DNA of 64,000 bases from Candidatus Parcubacteria bacterium (GCA_023134715.1 JAGLUP010000003.1:62001-126000); one strand, 5' to 3'; numbered from the stretch's first letter, positions 1 to 8,196 are shown. The notes: generated by a model not told the origin, from the letters alone. Program-made: numbers and translations.

Positions 1-57
1 GACTTATTCTTTTAGCTTTTTAAAAACTTTTCCACATGTAAATTTTTGAAAAAGTGT

Positions 58-63
58 TAAACT
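58..63 (+). promoter_or_regulatory. Putative -10 box of a leaderless transcript
   Basis: TAAACT ends exactly 6 nt before the ATG at 70, which would put the transcript start at the start codon. No convincing -35 box is visible. The same spacing recurs at 1262, 8445, 27013 and 63969, which is the main support for this site. Confidence 0.45.
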
Positions 64-69
64 AACCTA

Positions 70-1191
70 ATGTTTATGAAATCAAAAAAAGTTTACCCTG
101 TAGGGAGCCAAAGGTTATCCTTCAGGGGATTTACGTTAATAGAGCTATTAGTGGCTATTGCTATTTTAGGGCTTTTAGCTTCTATAGTTTTTGTTCATTT
201 GAAAGGAGCTAAGGCCTCAGCCAGAGACGCTGAAAGAAAAGGAGAAGTGGATTCTATCCGTAAAGCATTAGCTTTTTACTACACAGAACATAATAAATAT
301 CCTGAATCTGAGGAATGGATCAGCGTTGAAGAAGATGCTGATTTTTCTCAAGCATTAAGTGAGTGGCTTCCTGAAATGCCCGAAGATCCTTTCTATCCCA
401 ACCTTAAAGACGGAGATGAGAATAAACCATTTTCCTACCAATACTCTACAGGAAACACCGGAGGACATGGATACAGAATTCATGTTGAAATGGAAGGCGA
501 GGCCTATTCTTCACATGAAGTTTCTTCTGTCGGAGGCGGAGGGATAGTTTATGGAGGAGGAGAATGGACTTGCGGAGATGTGATTAGTTATGCTGGGCAG
601 GATTATACTACTGCTCTAATTGGAACACAATGCTGGCTTGCTGAAAACCTGAATATCGCCACTGCCCAAGCTGACAAGGGCGATTGTTCGGGTTATGGTT
701 CCAAATATTGCCACAGCGACATTAGCTCTAATTGCGACACTTACGGCGGCTTATACCAATGGACAACTATGATGTGCGGGGAAGCAAGCAGTGGTTCTGA
801 ACCGAGTGGAGTCCAAGGTATTTGTCCGACCGGCTGGCATATACCAAGCGACGATGAATGGAAAACTCTGGAAATGAATCAAGGAATGTCGCAAGCAACG
901 ACTGATTCCATCTTTTGGCGAGGCGATGACGAAGGCTCTAAATTAGCAGGCAATGCCGCGTTGTGGACTGACGGAGCGTTAGATGCCCACGCGAATTTTG
1001 GAACTTCCGGCTTTACAGCATTACCCGCTGGCTATCGCAGTACTGTCGGCAGTTACTACCATCTGGGTTACTACACGAATTTCTGGTCTTCTAGTACATG
1101 GGTTCGGAGCTTGAGTTACGGACATACGGATGTCTACCGGTATGCTTACGATAAGTTATCTGGTTGTTCTGTCCGCTGCATCAAGGATTGA
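70..1191 (+). CDS. Prepilin-like protein with C-terminal FSMP domain
   Basis: A 373-residue surface protein. Residues 1-20 form a basic leader ending in Gly20, followed by a class III prepilin motif FTLIELLVAIAILGLLASI with Glu25 as the conserved E5 residue and a hydrophobic helix to about residue 45. A pseudopilin-like stem runs to about 150 and a GGGG linker follows near 155. The rest, from about 165, matches the Fibrobacter succinogenes major paralogous (FSMP) domain: CWLAENLN, CPTGWHIPSDDEW, GFTALPAGYR and FWSSS are visible, with many Cys residues. It is probably processed by prepilin peptidase and displayed on or near a pilus or secretion pseudopilus. The ligand is unknown. ATG 76 is an alternative start. 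A terminator follows at 1212. Confidence 0.82.
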   Translation: MFMKSKKVYPVGSQRLSFRGFTLIELLVAIAILGLLASIVFVHLKGAKASARDAERKGEVDSIRKALAFYYTEHNKYPESEEWISVEEDADFSQALSEWLPEMPEDPFYPNLKDGDENKPFSYQYSTGNTGGHGYRIHVEMEGEAYSSHEVSSVGGGGIVYGGGEWTCGDVISYAGQDYTTALIGTQCWLAENLNIATAQADKGDCSGYGSKYCHSDISSNCDTYGGLYQWTTMMCGEASSGSEPSGVQGICPTGWHIPSDDEWKTLEMNQGMSQATTDSIFWRGDDEGSKLAGNAALWTDGALDAHANFGTSGFTALPAGYRSTVGSYYHLGYYTNFWSSSTWVRSLSYGHTDVYRYAYDKLSGCSVRCIKD

Positions 1192-1211
1192 TTCATCTTT
1201 TTTTAATTTTA

Positions 1212-1246
1212 TCCCCGTTCTAATTTTAGGGCGGGGGTTTGTTTTA
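1212..1246 (+). terminator. Intrinsic terminator after the FSMP prepilin
   Basis: CCCCGTTCT pairs with AGGGCGGGG (nine pairs, two of them G-T) around an AATTTT loop and is followed by TTTGTTTT. Confidence 0.75.
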
Positions 1247-1249
1247 TGA

Positions 1250-1255
1250 TACAAT
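1250..1255 (+). promoter_or_regulatory. -10 box, leaderless spacing
   Basis: TACAAT ends 6 nt before the ATG at 1262, just after the preceding terminator. The -35 region is poor, so this is a weaker case than those at 8411 and 26978. Confidence 0.5.
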
Positions 1256-1261
1256 AGAAAA

Positions 1262-2302
1262 ATGAGGAAAGCTTTCAAATATATTTTATTCGGCTTTTTG
1301 GGATTATTTTTGATTTTTGTTATTTTTATCGGGTATTTTTTTCTTGGTACTCCTCCTGAAGCGGAAAAGATTATATGGGGGGTTAATTTTTCCCAAAAAC
1401 ATGCTAAAGATATGGGGCTTGATTGGCAGGAGTGTTATTTATCTTTATTAGATGATTTAGGCGTAAAAAATATAAAAATACTTACGCATTGGGATTTAAT
1501 TGAGCCAAAGCAAGGGGAATACAATTTTAAGGATTTAGATTGGCAGATAAAAACAGCAGAAGAAAAAGGAGCTGACATTTTTTTAGTGCTTGGAAGAAAA
1601 ACAGGCCGTTGGCCTGAATGCCATATTCCTGAATGGGCTAAAAATTTAAGACCCGAAGAGCAGGAACAGGAAGTTTTAAAATTACTAAAAAAAATAGTTT
1701 TAAGATATAAAGATAGCGAATTTATTTCTAGATGGCAGGTGGAAAATGAACCATTTTTTGTTTTTGGCGAGTGTCCAGAAATTAAAGAAAAATTTGTAAA
1801 AAAAGAAATTAATTTAGTGAAATCGCTTGATTCTTCTCGGCAAATAATAATTTCTGACAGCGGAGAATTTTCACTTTGGATTAGGGCGGCTCGTTTAGGA
1901 GATATGGTCGGCACTACTATGTATCTAAAAACCTGGTTCACCCCCGCTTTTTTAAATAAATGGCAGAGATTTAAACATGTTGGCAGATATTCTTCCAGTC
2001 CTTTGCCTCCTGCTTTTTATTGGAGGAAAGCCCAAATTATCAAAAAATTATTTAATAAAAAAATAATTTGCGTTGAATTGCAGGCAGAGCCATGGGGACC
2101 TGTTTTACTTTATGATTCGCCATTAGAAGAGCAAGAAAAATCAATGGATTTAGAGCAATTTAGAAAAAATATTGATTTTGCCAAAAAAACAGGGCTTGAT
2201 GAATTTTATTTATGGGGGAGTGAATGGTGGTATTGGTTAAAAATTGAGAAAAACCAGCCAGAAATTTGGCAAGAAGCAAAATTATTATTTATAAATCAGT
2301 AG
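1262..2302 (+). CDS. Membrane-anchored clan GH-A glycoside hydrolase-like protein
   Basis: A 346-residue protein with an N-terminal uncleaved membrane helix (about residues 7-29) and an extracytoplasmic TIM-barrel-like domain. WDLIEPKQGEYNFKDLDW resembles the N-terminal signature of beta-galactosidase, xylanase and cellulase-type barrels. Glu in VENEPF (about residue 163) is in the place of the acid/base, and Glu in VELQAEPW (about 270) fits the nucleophile strand. These residues suggest an active retaining glycosidase, but the substrate cannot be told from sequence. It heads a run with the PHP protein, the GT4 gene and a small membrane protein, so a role in trimming or remodelling surface glycan is an inference. 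Confidence 0.7.
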   Translation: MRKAFKYILFGFLGLFLIFVIFIGYFFLGTPPEAEKIIWGVNFSQKHAKDMGLDWQECYLSLLDDLGVKNIKILTHWDLIEPKQGEYNFKDLDWQIKTAEEKGADIFLVLGRKTGRWPECHIPEWAKNLRPEEQEQEVLKLLKKIVLRYKDSEFISRWQVENEPFFVFGECPEIKEKFVKKEINLVKSLDSSRQIIISDSGEFSLWIRAARLGDMVGTTMYLKTWFTPAFLNKWQRFKHVGRYSSSPLPPAFYWRKAQIIKKLFNKKIICVELQAEPWGPVLLYDSPLEEQEKSMDLEQFRKNIDFAKKTGLDEFYLWGSEWWYWLKIEKNQPEIWQEAKLLFINQ

Positions 2303-2320
2303 CGTGTTTAATAAAAGTTT

Positions 2321-3055
2321 ATGGAAAAAGTTTTTAGCAAGGCAGATCTTCATTGCCATTCAAAATATAGCCCAGATGGTTATTCTTCAATTGAAACAAT
2401 TTTAGAAAAAGCTAAACAAGAAAATTTAGTTTTTATCGCTATTACTGACCACAATACTATTGAAGGAGCAGTAAAAGCCCAGAAAATAGCTTCAGATTTC
2501 GGGGTAGAAGTAATAATAGGAGAAGAAATTGACACCAAAGTTGGCCACTTAATAGGATTGTTTCTGAGCAGACATATTTCTCCTTGGAGAACGCTTAGCG
2601 AAACAATTAAAGAAATTCACGAGCAAGGAGGGTTGGCGATTGCGCCTCATCCTGGCAGTTTTCCCAGCGGAATACCATTGTCAATAATTGCTAAAGTTTT
2701 TAACCATTTGGACGGAATTGAAACCTTTAATGGAGGATGGAATTCTGTGATTTGGATAGGCAAAAAAAAGCAAAAACAAGTAGAGCGTTTAAATCGAGAG
2801 ATTTTTCACCTTGCCTCAACTGGAGGAAGCGACGCCCATATATCTTCTCAAGTCGGTTCAGGTTATACTGTTTTTCAAGGAAAAACCAGCTCTGAACTTT
2901 ATAAAGCCATTAAAGAAAAGAAAACTTTTACCGGAGGACAAGGATGGAATTTTTCAGATTATATTAATTTACAGTTCAGAGGGCTTACTCGACTTCCCTT
3001 ATTTATTAAGAATTTTAAACAAATTTTCAATAGAGTTCGCAACCAAAGAAAATGA
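2321..3055 (+). CDS. PHP-domain metal-dependent phosphoesterase
   Basis: A 244-residue cytoplasmic protein of the PHP family (TrpH/YciV-like). Metal-binding motifs appear in order: DLHCHSKYSPDG at the N-terminus, ITDHNTIEG near 45, GEEID near 68, PHPGSFPSG near 108 and GGSDAH near 168. It probably hydrolyses a phosphate ester or short oligonucleotide; the substrate is unknown. Its stop overlaps the next gene's start (ATGA at 3052), so the two are translationally coupled. Pairing of a PHP protein with a GT4 enzyme hints at glycolipid or nucleotide-sugar metabolism, but this is inference. Confidence 0.8.
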   Translation: MEKVFSKADLHCHSKYSPDGYSSIETILEKAKQENLVFIAITDHNTIEGAVKAQKIASDFGVEVIIGEEIDTKVGHLIGLFLSRHISPWRTLSETIKEIHEQGGLAIAPHPGSFPSGIPLSIIAKVFNHLDGIETFNGGWNSVIWIGKKKQKQVERLNREIFHLASTGGSDAHISSQVGSGYTVFQGKTSSELYKAIKEKKTFTGGQGWNFSDYINLQFRGLTRLPLFIKNFKQIFNRVRNQRK

Positions 3056-4227
3056 GAATTGGATTTTTTACAGATTCATATAATTTAAAATGTCTTACAG
3101 GAGTAGATGTTTCAGTAGAAAGCTTTAGAAAAGAGTTGGAGGATTTAGATAATCAAGTTTTTTTGTATGCTCCCAAGGTTCCGGATTGGGAAGATAAAAA
3201 TCCTCGCGTGTTCAGATTTAGAGGGATAAAAGTATTTAAAAAACCGCCTATGCGACTGGCTTTGCCTTTTCTTTTAACAAATCCTAAAAAAGAAAAGGCC
3301 AAGATTGATAATAAGCTGGATATTGTTCATACTCATTCTTTTTTTTCAATGGGGCTTTTAGGGAAATATATTGCTTATAATCAAAAAATTCCTTTGATAT
3401 ATACTCATCATACTTTTTATACTGAATATGCTAAAATTTATCTTAAAGAAAAGATAATTTCTCCTCATATAACAAAATTATGGACCAAATGGTATGCGGC
3501 TCAAGCTGACGCGATAATTGCTCCTTCTTTTAAAATAAAAAAACATTTAGAGAATTATGGAGCGAAAAAACCGATTTTTGTTCTGCCCACAGGGGTTAAT
3601 CTTAAACTTTTTAAAAAATCAAAAAAAACAAAGCGCTTTTTAAGGAAAAAACTTGGACTTCCGCTTGAGAAAAAATTATTACTTTTCGTTGGAAGAATCG
3701 GCAAGGAAAAAAATCCTGATTTTTTAGTAAAAATGATAAAACAATTATCCAGAAAAAGAAAAGATACAATTCTTATAATGGTGGGGGATGGTTTTTATTT
3801 AAAAAAACTTAAAACTTTGGTTAAAAATTTAGGAATTGATGAATTTGTAAAATTTATTGGCCGGGTTGCTCATCAAAAAATTTCAGAATATTATCAATCT
3901 TCCGATGTTTTTGTTTTTTCTTCATCAACCGAAACTCAGGGTTTAGTAATTTTAGAAGCAATGGCTTGCGAATTACCAATAGTTGTTTTAGAAGACCAGG
4001 CCTTTGAGGGTATAGTTATAGATAAAAAAAATGGATTTATAATAAAGAATAAATCTATTTCGGTTTTTTCCGATAAAATAAATCAGATTTTAGACAATCC
4101 TTTAATCTATAAAAAATTTTCAGTTTCTTCGCAAAAAATAGCTTCTGGTTTTTCTGAAAAAGCCCAAGCTCAAAAATTATTAAAAATATATCAGAAATTA
4201 ATTTTAAAAAACAACAAAAAAATTTGA
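3052..4227 (+). CDS. Glycosyltransferase family 4 (GT-B)
   Basis: A 391-residue GT-B enzyme. The N-terminal acceptor domain has DIVHTHSFFSMGLLGK and YTHHTFYTEY. The C-terminal nucleotide-sugar domain has LLFVGRIGKEKNPDFLV near 215 and the EX7E-type donor motif ETQGLVILEAMA near 302-313. The overall pattern resembles diacylglycerol glucosyltransferases (1,2-diacylglycerol 3-glucosyltransferase group), so glycolipid synthesis at the inner membrane face is plausible. The lysine-rich character fits membrane contact. The start overlaps the PHP gene by 4 nt. The last bases overlap the -35 box of the next gene's promoter. Confidence 0.85.
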   Translation: MRIGFFTDSYNLKCLTGVDVSVESFRKELEDLDNQVFLYAPKVPDWEDKNPRVFRFRGIKVFKKPPMRLALPFLLTNPKKEKAKIDNKLDIVHTHSFFSMGLLGKYIAYNQKIPLIYTHHTFYTEYAKIYLKEKIISPHITKLWTKWYAAQADAIIAPSFKIKKHLENYGAKKPIFVLPTGVNLKLFKKSKKTKRFLRKKLGLPLEKKLLLFVGRIGKEKNPDFLVKMIKQLSRKRKDTILIMVGDGFYLKKLKTLVKNLGIDEFVKFIGRVAHQKISEYYQSSDVFVFSSSTETQGLVILEAMACELPIVVLEDQAFEGIVIDKKNGFIIKNKSISVFSDKINQILDNPLIYKKFSVSSQKIASGFSEKAQAQKLLKIYQKLILKNNKKI

Positions 4228-4252
4228 CAAAACATTTTAAGATAGTTATTCT
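4224..4252 (+). promoter_or_regulatory. Sigma70-type promoter overlapping the end of the GT4 gene
   Basis: TTGACA (4224-4229), a 17-nt spacer and TATTCT (4247-4252): an almost ideal housekeeping promoter. Transcription would start near 4259. The TTG at 4224, which could be mistaken for a start codon, is part of the -35 box. Confidence 0.8.
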
Positions 4253-4271
4253 AAAAATGAAAAATAAATTT

Positions 4272-4751
4272 ATGGAAGAGCAAAATATTAATTTAGAGCC
4301 AACTCAAAAAACCTCTCCTTGGATTACAACTATTGTGACAATTTTAGTTACTCTTTTAGCTATTGGAGGGCTGGCTTGGCAGTATAATAAATTAGAAGAA
4401 AAAACTAAAAAAACAGAACAAGAAATTATTGAGCTTAAAGGCACAATAGAACAGCAATCAGCTAAGGATTTATTAGAGAGATTTATGGATACTCGTTTAG
4501 AAAAAAATGAAGCCCAGGCGCTTACTTATTTTACAGAAAGAACAATGGAGCAGTATTATCAAGATAAGTTTATTTTAATAGATAATTTTGAGAGTTTCGA
4601 GATATTAGAAGCGCAGAAATTAGAAGAGACAAAATTTAGATTTACAACTAAAATTAAGACAAAAGACGAAATGAATTATTTTGTGGAAGTAATTACTGTT
4701 AATAAGATTTTAGACAGTTATTATATAGATTCAATAGAAATGGCAGGTTAA
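4272..4751 (+). CDS. Small membrane-anchored protein with coiled-coil stalk, unknown function
   Basis: A 159-residue protein from ATG 4272. This start lies about 13 nt after the predicted transcript start, whereas an upstream in-frame TTG at 4224 is the -35 box and ATG 4257 would lie before +1. One transmembrane helix (WITTIVTILVTLLAIGGLAW) is followed by a charged heptad segment (KLEEKTKKTEQEIIELKG) and a C-terminal alpha/beta domain of about 100 residues with alternating strands, reminiscent of NTF2/SnoaL-like or DUF4878-like domains. The C-terminal part is predicted to be outside. No catalytic motif was recognised. A strong terminator follows. Confidence 0.65.
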   Translation: MEEQNINLEPTQKTSPWITTIVTILVTLLAIGGLAWQYNKLEEKTKKTEQEIIELKGTIEQQSAKDLLERFMDTRLEKNEAQALTYFTERTMEQYYQDKFILIDNFESFEILEAQKLEETKFRFTTKIKTKDEMNYFVEVITVNKILDSYYIDSIEMAG

Positions 4752-4776
4752 AAAAACATAATTTAAAAAAATTTTT

Positions 4777-4806
4777 CAAAAGGGAATTTATCCCCTTTTG
4801 TTTTTG
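4777..4806 (+). terminator. Intrinsic terminator
   Basis: CAAAAGGG pairs perfectly with CCCTTTTG around a short AT-rich loop and runs directly into TTTTTG. Confidence 0.85.
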
Positions 4807-4818
4807 TTTGAAATTTAT

Positions 4819-4824
4819 TATACT
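4819..4824 (+). promoter_or_regulatory. -10 box close to the LamG prepilin start
   Basis: TATACT ends 8 nt before ATG 4833, predicting a leader of at most a couple of nucleotides. The -35 region overlaps the T-run of the preceding terminator and has no good consensus. Confidence 0.5.
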
Positions 4825-4832
4825 GAAAACAT

Positions 4833-5636
4833 ATGAAGAAAGGTTTCACTCTCGTAGAGCTTTTAATTGCTATCGCTATTATTGGCGTGTTGTCCAGTTT
4901 GATTGTGGCAAATTTAAAGAACGCCAAAGAACGAGCCGAGCAAAAAAAAGCAATGGGATTTGCTCACACCGTGAGAGTGAGCTTGGGTTCTGATTTGGTT
5001 GGCGAGTGGACGTTTAATGATGCGACCAATTTAGGAAAAGACACCAGCGGTTATGATAATCACGGAACTAATTACGGCGTTTCGCTGATTAGCGGAATAA
5101 TCAGAGGAGCTAGTGAATTTAAAAGTTCTGAAGGTGATTATCTTGATTGCGGGGGCAATACGAGCTTAAGACCTGGCAGCGAAATTACGGTTGAAGCTTG
5201 GTTTAAATTGAGTACAATTAGTGGAACAAATACTATTTTATCCAAGGACAATCCGGGTCCAACAAATTATTGGACAGACATAAGAAGCAACGGGACAATA
5301 ATATATGTTGGCGGGTATACATCTGCTGGCGGCGCCTGTTATCAAGGCACATCGGTTTCAACAATTTCAACAGATACCTGGTATCATCTTGCCTGGACAT
5401 ACAATAGAAAAAAGATAATAACCTATTTAAATAGTGATACTATAAGTGATGTGCCAAAGACCTGCGCATTAAACGCAAATGATGCTCCTTTTAGGATTGG
5501 GACGAGAAATGGTACTGGCAATATGTTTAATGGCGCAATTGATGAAGTCCGAATTTATAATCGGGCCTTAACAACAGCCGAAATCCAAAGACATTATACC
5601 GAAGGCGCCGCTAAGCATGGTATTGTGTTAAAATAA
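4833..5636 (+). CDS. Prepilin-like protein with LamG/concanavalin-like domain
   Basis: A 267-residue surface protein. After the short leader MKKG comes a textbook prepilin motif (FTLVELLIAIAIIGVLSSLI, with E9 as E5) and a helical segment to about 50. From about 53 to 260 is a LamG-like jellyroll: EWTFND, GYDNHGT, SEITVEAWFKL, WYHLAWTY and the closing GAIDEVRIYNRALTTAEI are all characteristic. Such domains bind glycans or mediate adhesion. The gene has its own -10 box and is followed after 4 nt by htrA, suggesting co-transcription with a protease of the envelope. It is the second pilin-plus-adhesin fusion in the first 6 kb. Confidence 0.85.
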   Translation: MKKGFTLVELLIAIAIIGVLSSLIVANLKNAKERAEQKKAMGFAHTVRVSLGSDLVGEWTFNDATNLGKDTSGYDNHGTNYGVSLISGIIRGASEFKSSEGDYLDCGGNTSLRPGSEITVEAWFKLSTISGTNTILSKDNPGPTNYWTDIRSNGTIIYVGGYTSAGGACYQGTSVSTISTDTWYHLAWTYNRKKIITYLNSDTISDVPKTCALNANDAPFRIGTRNGTGNMFNGAIDEVRIYNRALTTAEIQRHYTEGAAKHGIVLK

Positions 5637-5640
5637 AATT

Positions 5641-6852
5641 ATGTACGAATTGCCAGAATTTAAAATGTTAAAATTAAAATCACCGAAAATACTGTTTTTT
5701 AAAAGCAGTGTTTTTCGGAAAAAACGAATTTTTACAGGAATAGCTATAATTATAATTTCCTCGTTTTTCGGTTTTTTGGCTGGCGCTGTTTCTGGAAGTT
5801 ATTTTTATTTATATACCAGAGATTATTTTTCAGAAGATAAAATTGTTCTGTCTCAGATTATTGAGAAAGAAACAGTTATAGAAAAAGAATATATTCCCCA
5901 AACAAGCCAAGAAGAAAAAATTATTAAAGTGGTAGAAGAAGTTTCTCCTTCTGTGGTTAGTATTACTGTTAGTAAAGAGGTGTTTTTTCAAAAAACCAGG
6001 GCTGGAAGCGGAACAGGATTTATTATTTCTTCAGACGGTATGATTTTAACTAATAAGCATGTTGTTTTAGACAAAGAAGCCGAGTATACTGTTTTAACCA
6101 ATGACGGAGAAAGTTTTCCGGCTAAGGTTTTAGCCAGAGATCCGATTAAGGATTTGGCAATAATTAAAATTGAGAATGGAAATAACTTTGAACCTTTGAA
6201 ATTAGGAGATTCTAATAATTTGCAAATCGGCCAGACAGTTATTGCCATCGGAAACGCTTTAGGCGAATTTCAGAATACTGTTTCCGTAGGCGTGGTGTCT
6301 GGCCTTAAAAGAACAGTTACTGCTTCTGGAGGAGGTATAACAGAAGTATTGGAAAACCTTATTCAATCTGACGCGGCAATCAATAAGGGAAATTCAGGGG
6401 GTCCGCTTTTAAATCTTAGAGGAGAAGTTATTGGAGTTAATGTCGCAATGTCTCAGGTTGCGGAAAATATTGGTTTTGCTATTCCTATTAATGAAGCTAA
6501 AAGAGATATTGAGCAGGTTAAAACTTTGGGAAAAATTGTTTATCCCTTTTTGGGCGTTCGTTATATTCCAGTTTCTGAGGATTATGGCGTTTTGATTGTT
6601 CGAGGCGATGGTCCAAAGGAGTTAGCTATTACTCCCGGTTCTGCTGCTGATAAAGCTGGATTGAGAGAGGATGATATAATTTTAGAGTTTAATAATGAAA
6701 AAATTACATTAGAAAATTCTTTAGGTAAAATTATTCAAGAATATCAGCCGGGCGACAAAATAGTTTTAAAAATTTTAAGGCCTGCCCGCAATGCAGGCGG
6801 GAAAGACAAAGAAAAAATTGTTTCTGTTATCTTAGGCGAAAGAAGCGAATAG
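5641..6852 (+). CDS. htrA: HtrA/DegP-type membrane-anchored serine protease
   Basis: A 403-residue envelope quality-control protease. It has a basic N-terminus, one membrane helix (about 32-56), a linker, a trypsin-like domain and one C-terminal PDZ domain. The triad is intact: His140 in TNKHVV, Asp171 in IKDLAIIKI, Ser252 in GNSGGPLL. The PDZ domain begins near 298 and contains ITPGSAADKAGLREDDIILEF. An unusual insertion, PARNAGG at 381-387, lies in the last PDZ hairpin and is encoded by a GC-rich palindrome (6780-6801). Compare the degenerate relative at 11165, which lacks the triad. ATG 5641 is accepted because the protein needs its N-terminal anchor; ATG 5665 is possible. Confidence 0.9.
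   Translation: MYELPEFKMLKLKSPKILFFKSSVFRKKRIFTGIAIIIISSFFGFLAGAVSGSYFYLYTRDYFSEDKIVLSQIIEKETVIEKEYIPQTSQEEKIIKVVEEVSPSVVSITVSKEVFFQKTRAGSGTGFIISSDGMILTNKHVVLDKEAEYTVLTNDGESFPAKVLARDPIKDLAIIKIENGNNFEPLKLGDSNNLQIGQTVIAIGNALGEFQNTVSVGVVSGLKRTVTASGGGITEVLENLIQSDAAINKGNSGGPLLNLRGEVIGVNVAMSQVAENIGFAIPINEAKRDIEQVKTLGKIVYPFLGVRYIPVSEDYGVLIVRGDGPKELAITPGSAADKAGLREDDIILEFNNEKITLENSLGKIIQEYQPGDKIVLKILRPARNAGGKDKEKIVSVILGERSE
6780..6801. repeat. GC-rich palindromic element inside htrA
   Basis: GCCTGC/GCAGGC (6780-6785 with 6793-6798) and CCCGC/GCGGG (6785-6789 with 6797-6801) give two mutually exclusive hairpins. The element keeps the frame and encodes PARNAGG in a PDZ loop. It is much richer in GC than the surrounding gene. 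Confidence 0.6.
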
Positions 6853-6881
6853 TTGCTATTTTGTTTTAATTGAGATATATT
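6853..6881 (+). promoter_or_regulatory. Promoter of the geranylgeranyl reductase gene
   Basis: TTGCTA (6853-6858), a 17-nt spacer and TATATT (6876-6881). Transcription would begin around 6888, giving a leader of about 50 nt that starts with GGAGG. Confidence 0.55.
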
Positions 6882-6938
6882 ATATAGGAGGACAAAAAAT
6901 TGTTCTTTTTAAATTAAATAAAACAACAGGTGATTGAA

Positions 6939-8117
6939 ATGATAAATGAAATAAAGGAAAAATATGATATAGTGGTAGTGGGAGCGGGTCCGGCTGGTTC
7001 AATGACAGCTAAAACAGCTGCTAAAAATGGACTAGAAGTTCTTTTGATGGAAAAAAAAATGGTAATTGGCCATCCGGTCCAATGCGCTGAAGCAGTCGGC
7101 AAAGGATTGGAGAAATTTTTAAACATAAAATCTAAATGGGTGGCTCAAAAAATTAAAGGATCTTATATGTATTTCCCAGACGGGACAAGGATTGTAATGC
7201 CTCAAGGAAATAAAACAGGATATGTTTTAGAGAGAAAAATTTTTGATAGAGATTTGGCGATGCAAGCAGCAAGAGCAGGCGCGAAAGTCAGGATTGGAAC
7301 AAAAGCAGAAGACCTCTTAATTGAAAACGGATTTGTTAAAGGAGTTAAGGGAATTTCTTTTGGAAAAAAATTTGAAGTTTTCGCTGATATTGTCATTGGA
7401 ACAGATGGCGTTGGGTCAAAAGTAGGAAGATGGGCTGGCATCGATACATCAACAGAGATAATGCCCTGCGCTCAATTTTTGCTTGCTGGAATTGAAATTG
7501 ATTCTGGCTATAGTGAATTTTACTTAGGAGAAAAAATCGCTCCAGGCGGTTATGCTTGGGTTTTCCCCAAAGGAGAAGGTGTTGCTAATGTCGGATTAGG
7601 CTTTCCTCGTGAAAGAGCGGAGCAGGGATTGACTGTTTCTGATTATTTAAAAAGATTTATTAGAAAAAAATTTCCAGAAGGACAGATTATAGAAAAAATT
7701 CCCGGAGCAGTGCCAGTCGCGCCTATTAAGAAAATTGTCGAAAATGGATATATGACAGCTGGCGATGCGGCCGGGCAGGTAGATTCTCTTACTGGCGCCG
7801 GCATTAGAAATGCGGTGGAAGCAGGAATTATGGCAGCCGAAGTGGCGGCAAAAGCTATCTCAAAAGGAGATGTTTCCATAAAGATGTTGATGGAATATCA
7901 AGAAAGATGGCATAATTCAAAGACAGGAAGAGATATTATCAAAATGAACAAAGCGAGAAAGATAAGCGCAAAGTCTATCGATAAAGATTTTAATGAACTA
8001 GGTCATTCTTTGAAAGGAGTTAACCTTAGAGGAGTTTCTTCAATTGAATTATTGAAGATATTAATAAGAAAAAATCCAAAGATGCTTTGGAAACTTCGAG
8101 GTCTGATTAAATCTTAA
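6939..8117 (+). CDS. Archaeal-type geranylgeranyl reductase family FAD protein
   Basis: A 392-residue flavoprotein from ATG 6939, chosen because AGGTGAT at 6928-6934 makes a good SD just upstream; GTG 6930 is the alternative. The N-terminal FAD-binding Rossmann motif is VVVGAGPAGSMTAKTAA, followed by a GHPVQCAEAVGKG Cys-containing loop like that of archaeal digeranylgeranylglycerophospholipid reductases. The second FAD motif, TAGDAAGQVDSLTGAGI, is near 268. Family members reduce isoprenoid double bonds of lipids or prenyl diphosphates. In a bacterium the substrate could be a polyprenyl carrier or scavenged lipid; this is inference. A strong terminator overlaps the stop codon. Confidence 0.82.
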   Translation: MINEIKEKYDIVVVGAGPAGSMTAKTAAKNGLEVLLMEKKMVIGHPVQCAEAVGKGLEKFLNIKSKWVAQKIKGSYMYFPDGTRIVMPQGNKTGYVLERKIFDRDLAMQAARAGAKVRIGTKAEDLLIENGFVKGVKGISFGKKFEVFADIVIGTDGVGSKVGRWAGIDTSTEIMPCAQFLLAGIEIDSGYSEFYLGEKIAPGGYAWVFPKGEGVANVGLGFPRERAEQGLTVSDYLKRFIRKKFPEGQIIEKIPGAVPVAPIKKIVENGYMTAGDAAGQVDSLTGAGIRNAVEAGIMAAEVAAKAISKGDVSIKMLMEYQERWHNSKTGRDIIKMNKARKISAKSIDKDFNELGHSLKGVNLRGVSSIELLKILIRKNPKMLWKLRGLIKS

Positions 8118-8144
8118 GCGAGTAAAATTTACTCGCTTTTTTTT
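8116..8144 (+). terminator. Intrinsic terminator
   Basis: AAGCGAGTAAA and TTTACTCGCTT form an 11-pair arm set around one base, directly followed by eight Ts. It overlaps the stop codon of the reductase gene. Confidence 0.9.
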
Positions 8145-8159
8145 ATTTAAGCGTGGGGG

Positions 8160-8190
8160 TTGACAAATGTTTTTATTCGGGTATTATAAT
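8160..8190 (+). promoter_or_regulatory. Strong sigma70 promoter of a probable ncRNA
   Basis: TTGACA at 8160-8165 and TATAAT at 8185-8190 (19-nt spacer), or TATTAT at 8182-8187 (16 nt). Both hexamers can be exact consensus, the best match in the window. The expected start is about 8197. Confidence 0.8.
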
Positions 8191-8196
8191 AATTGA

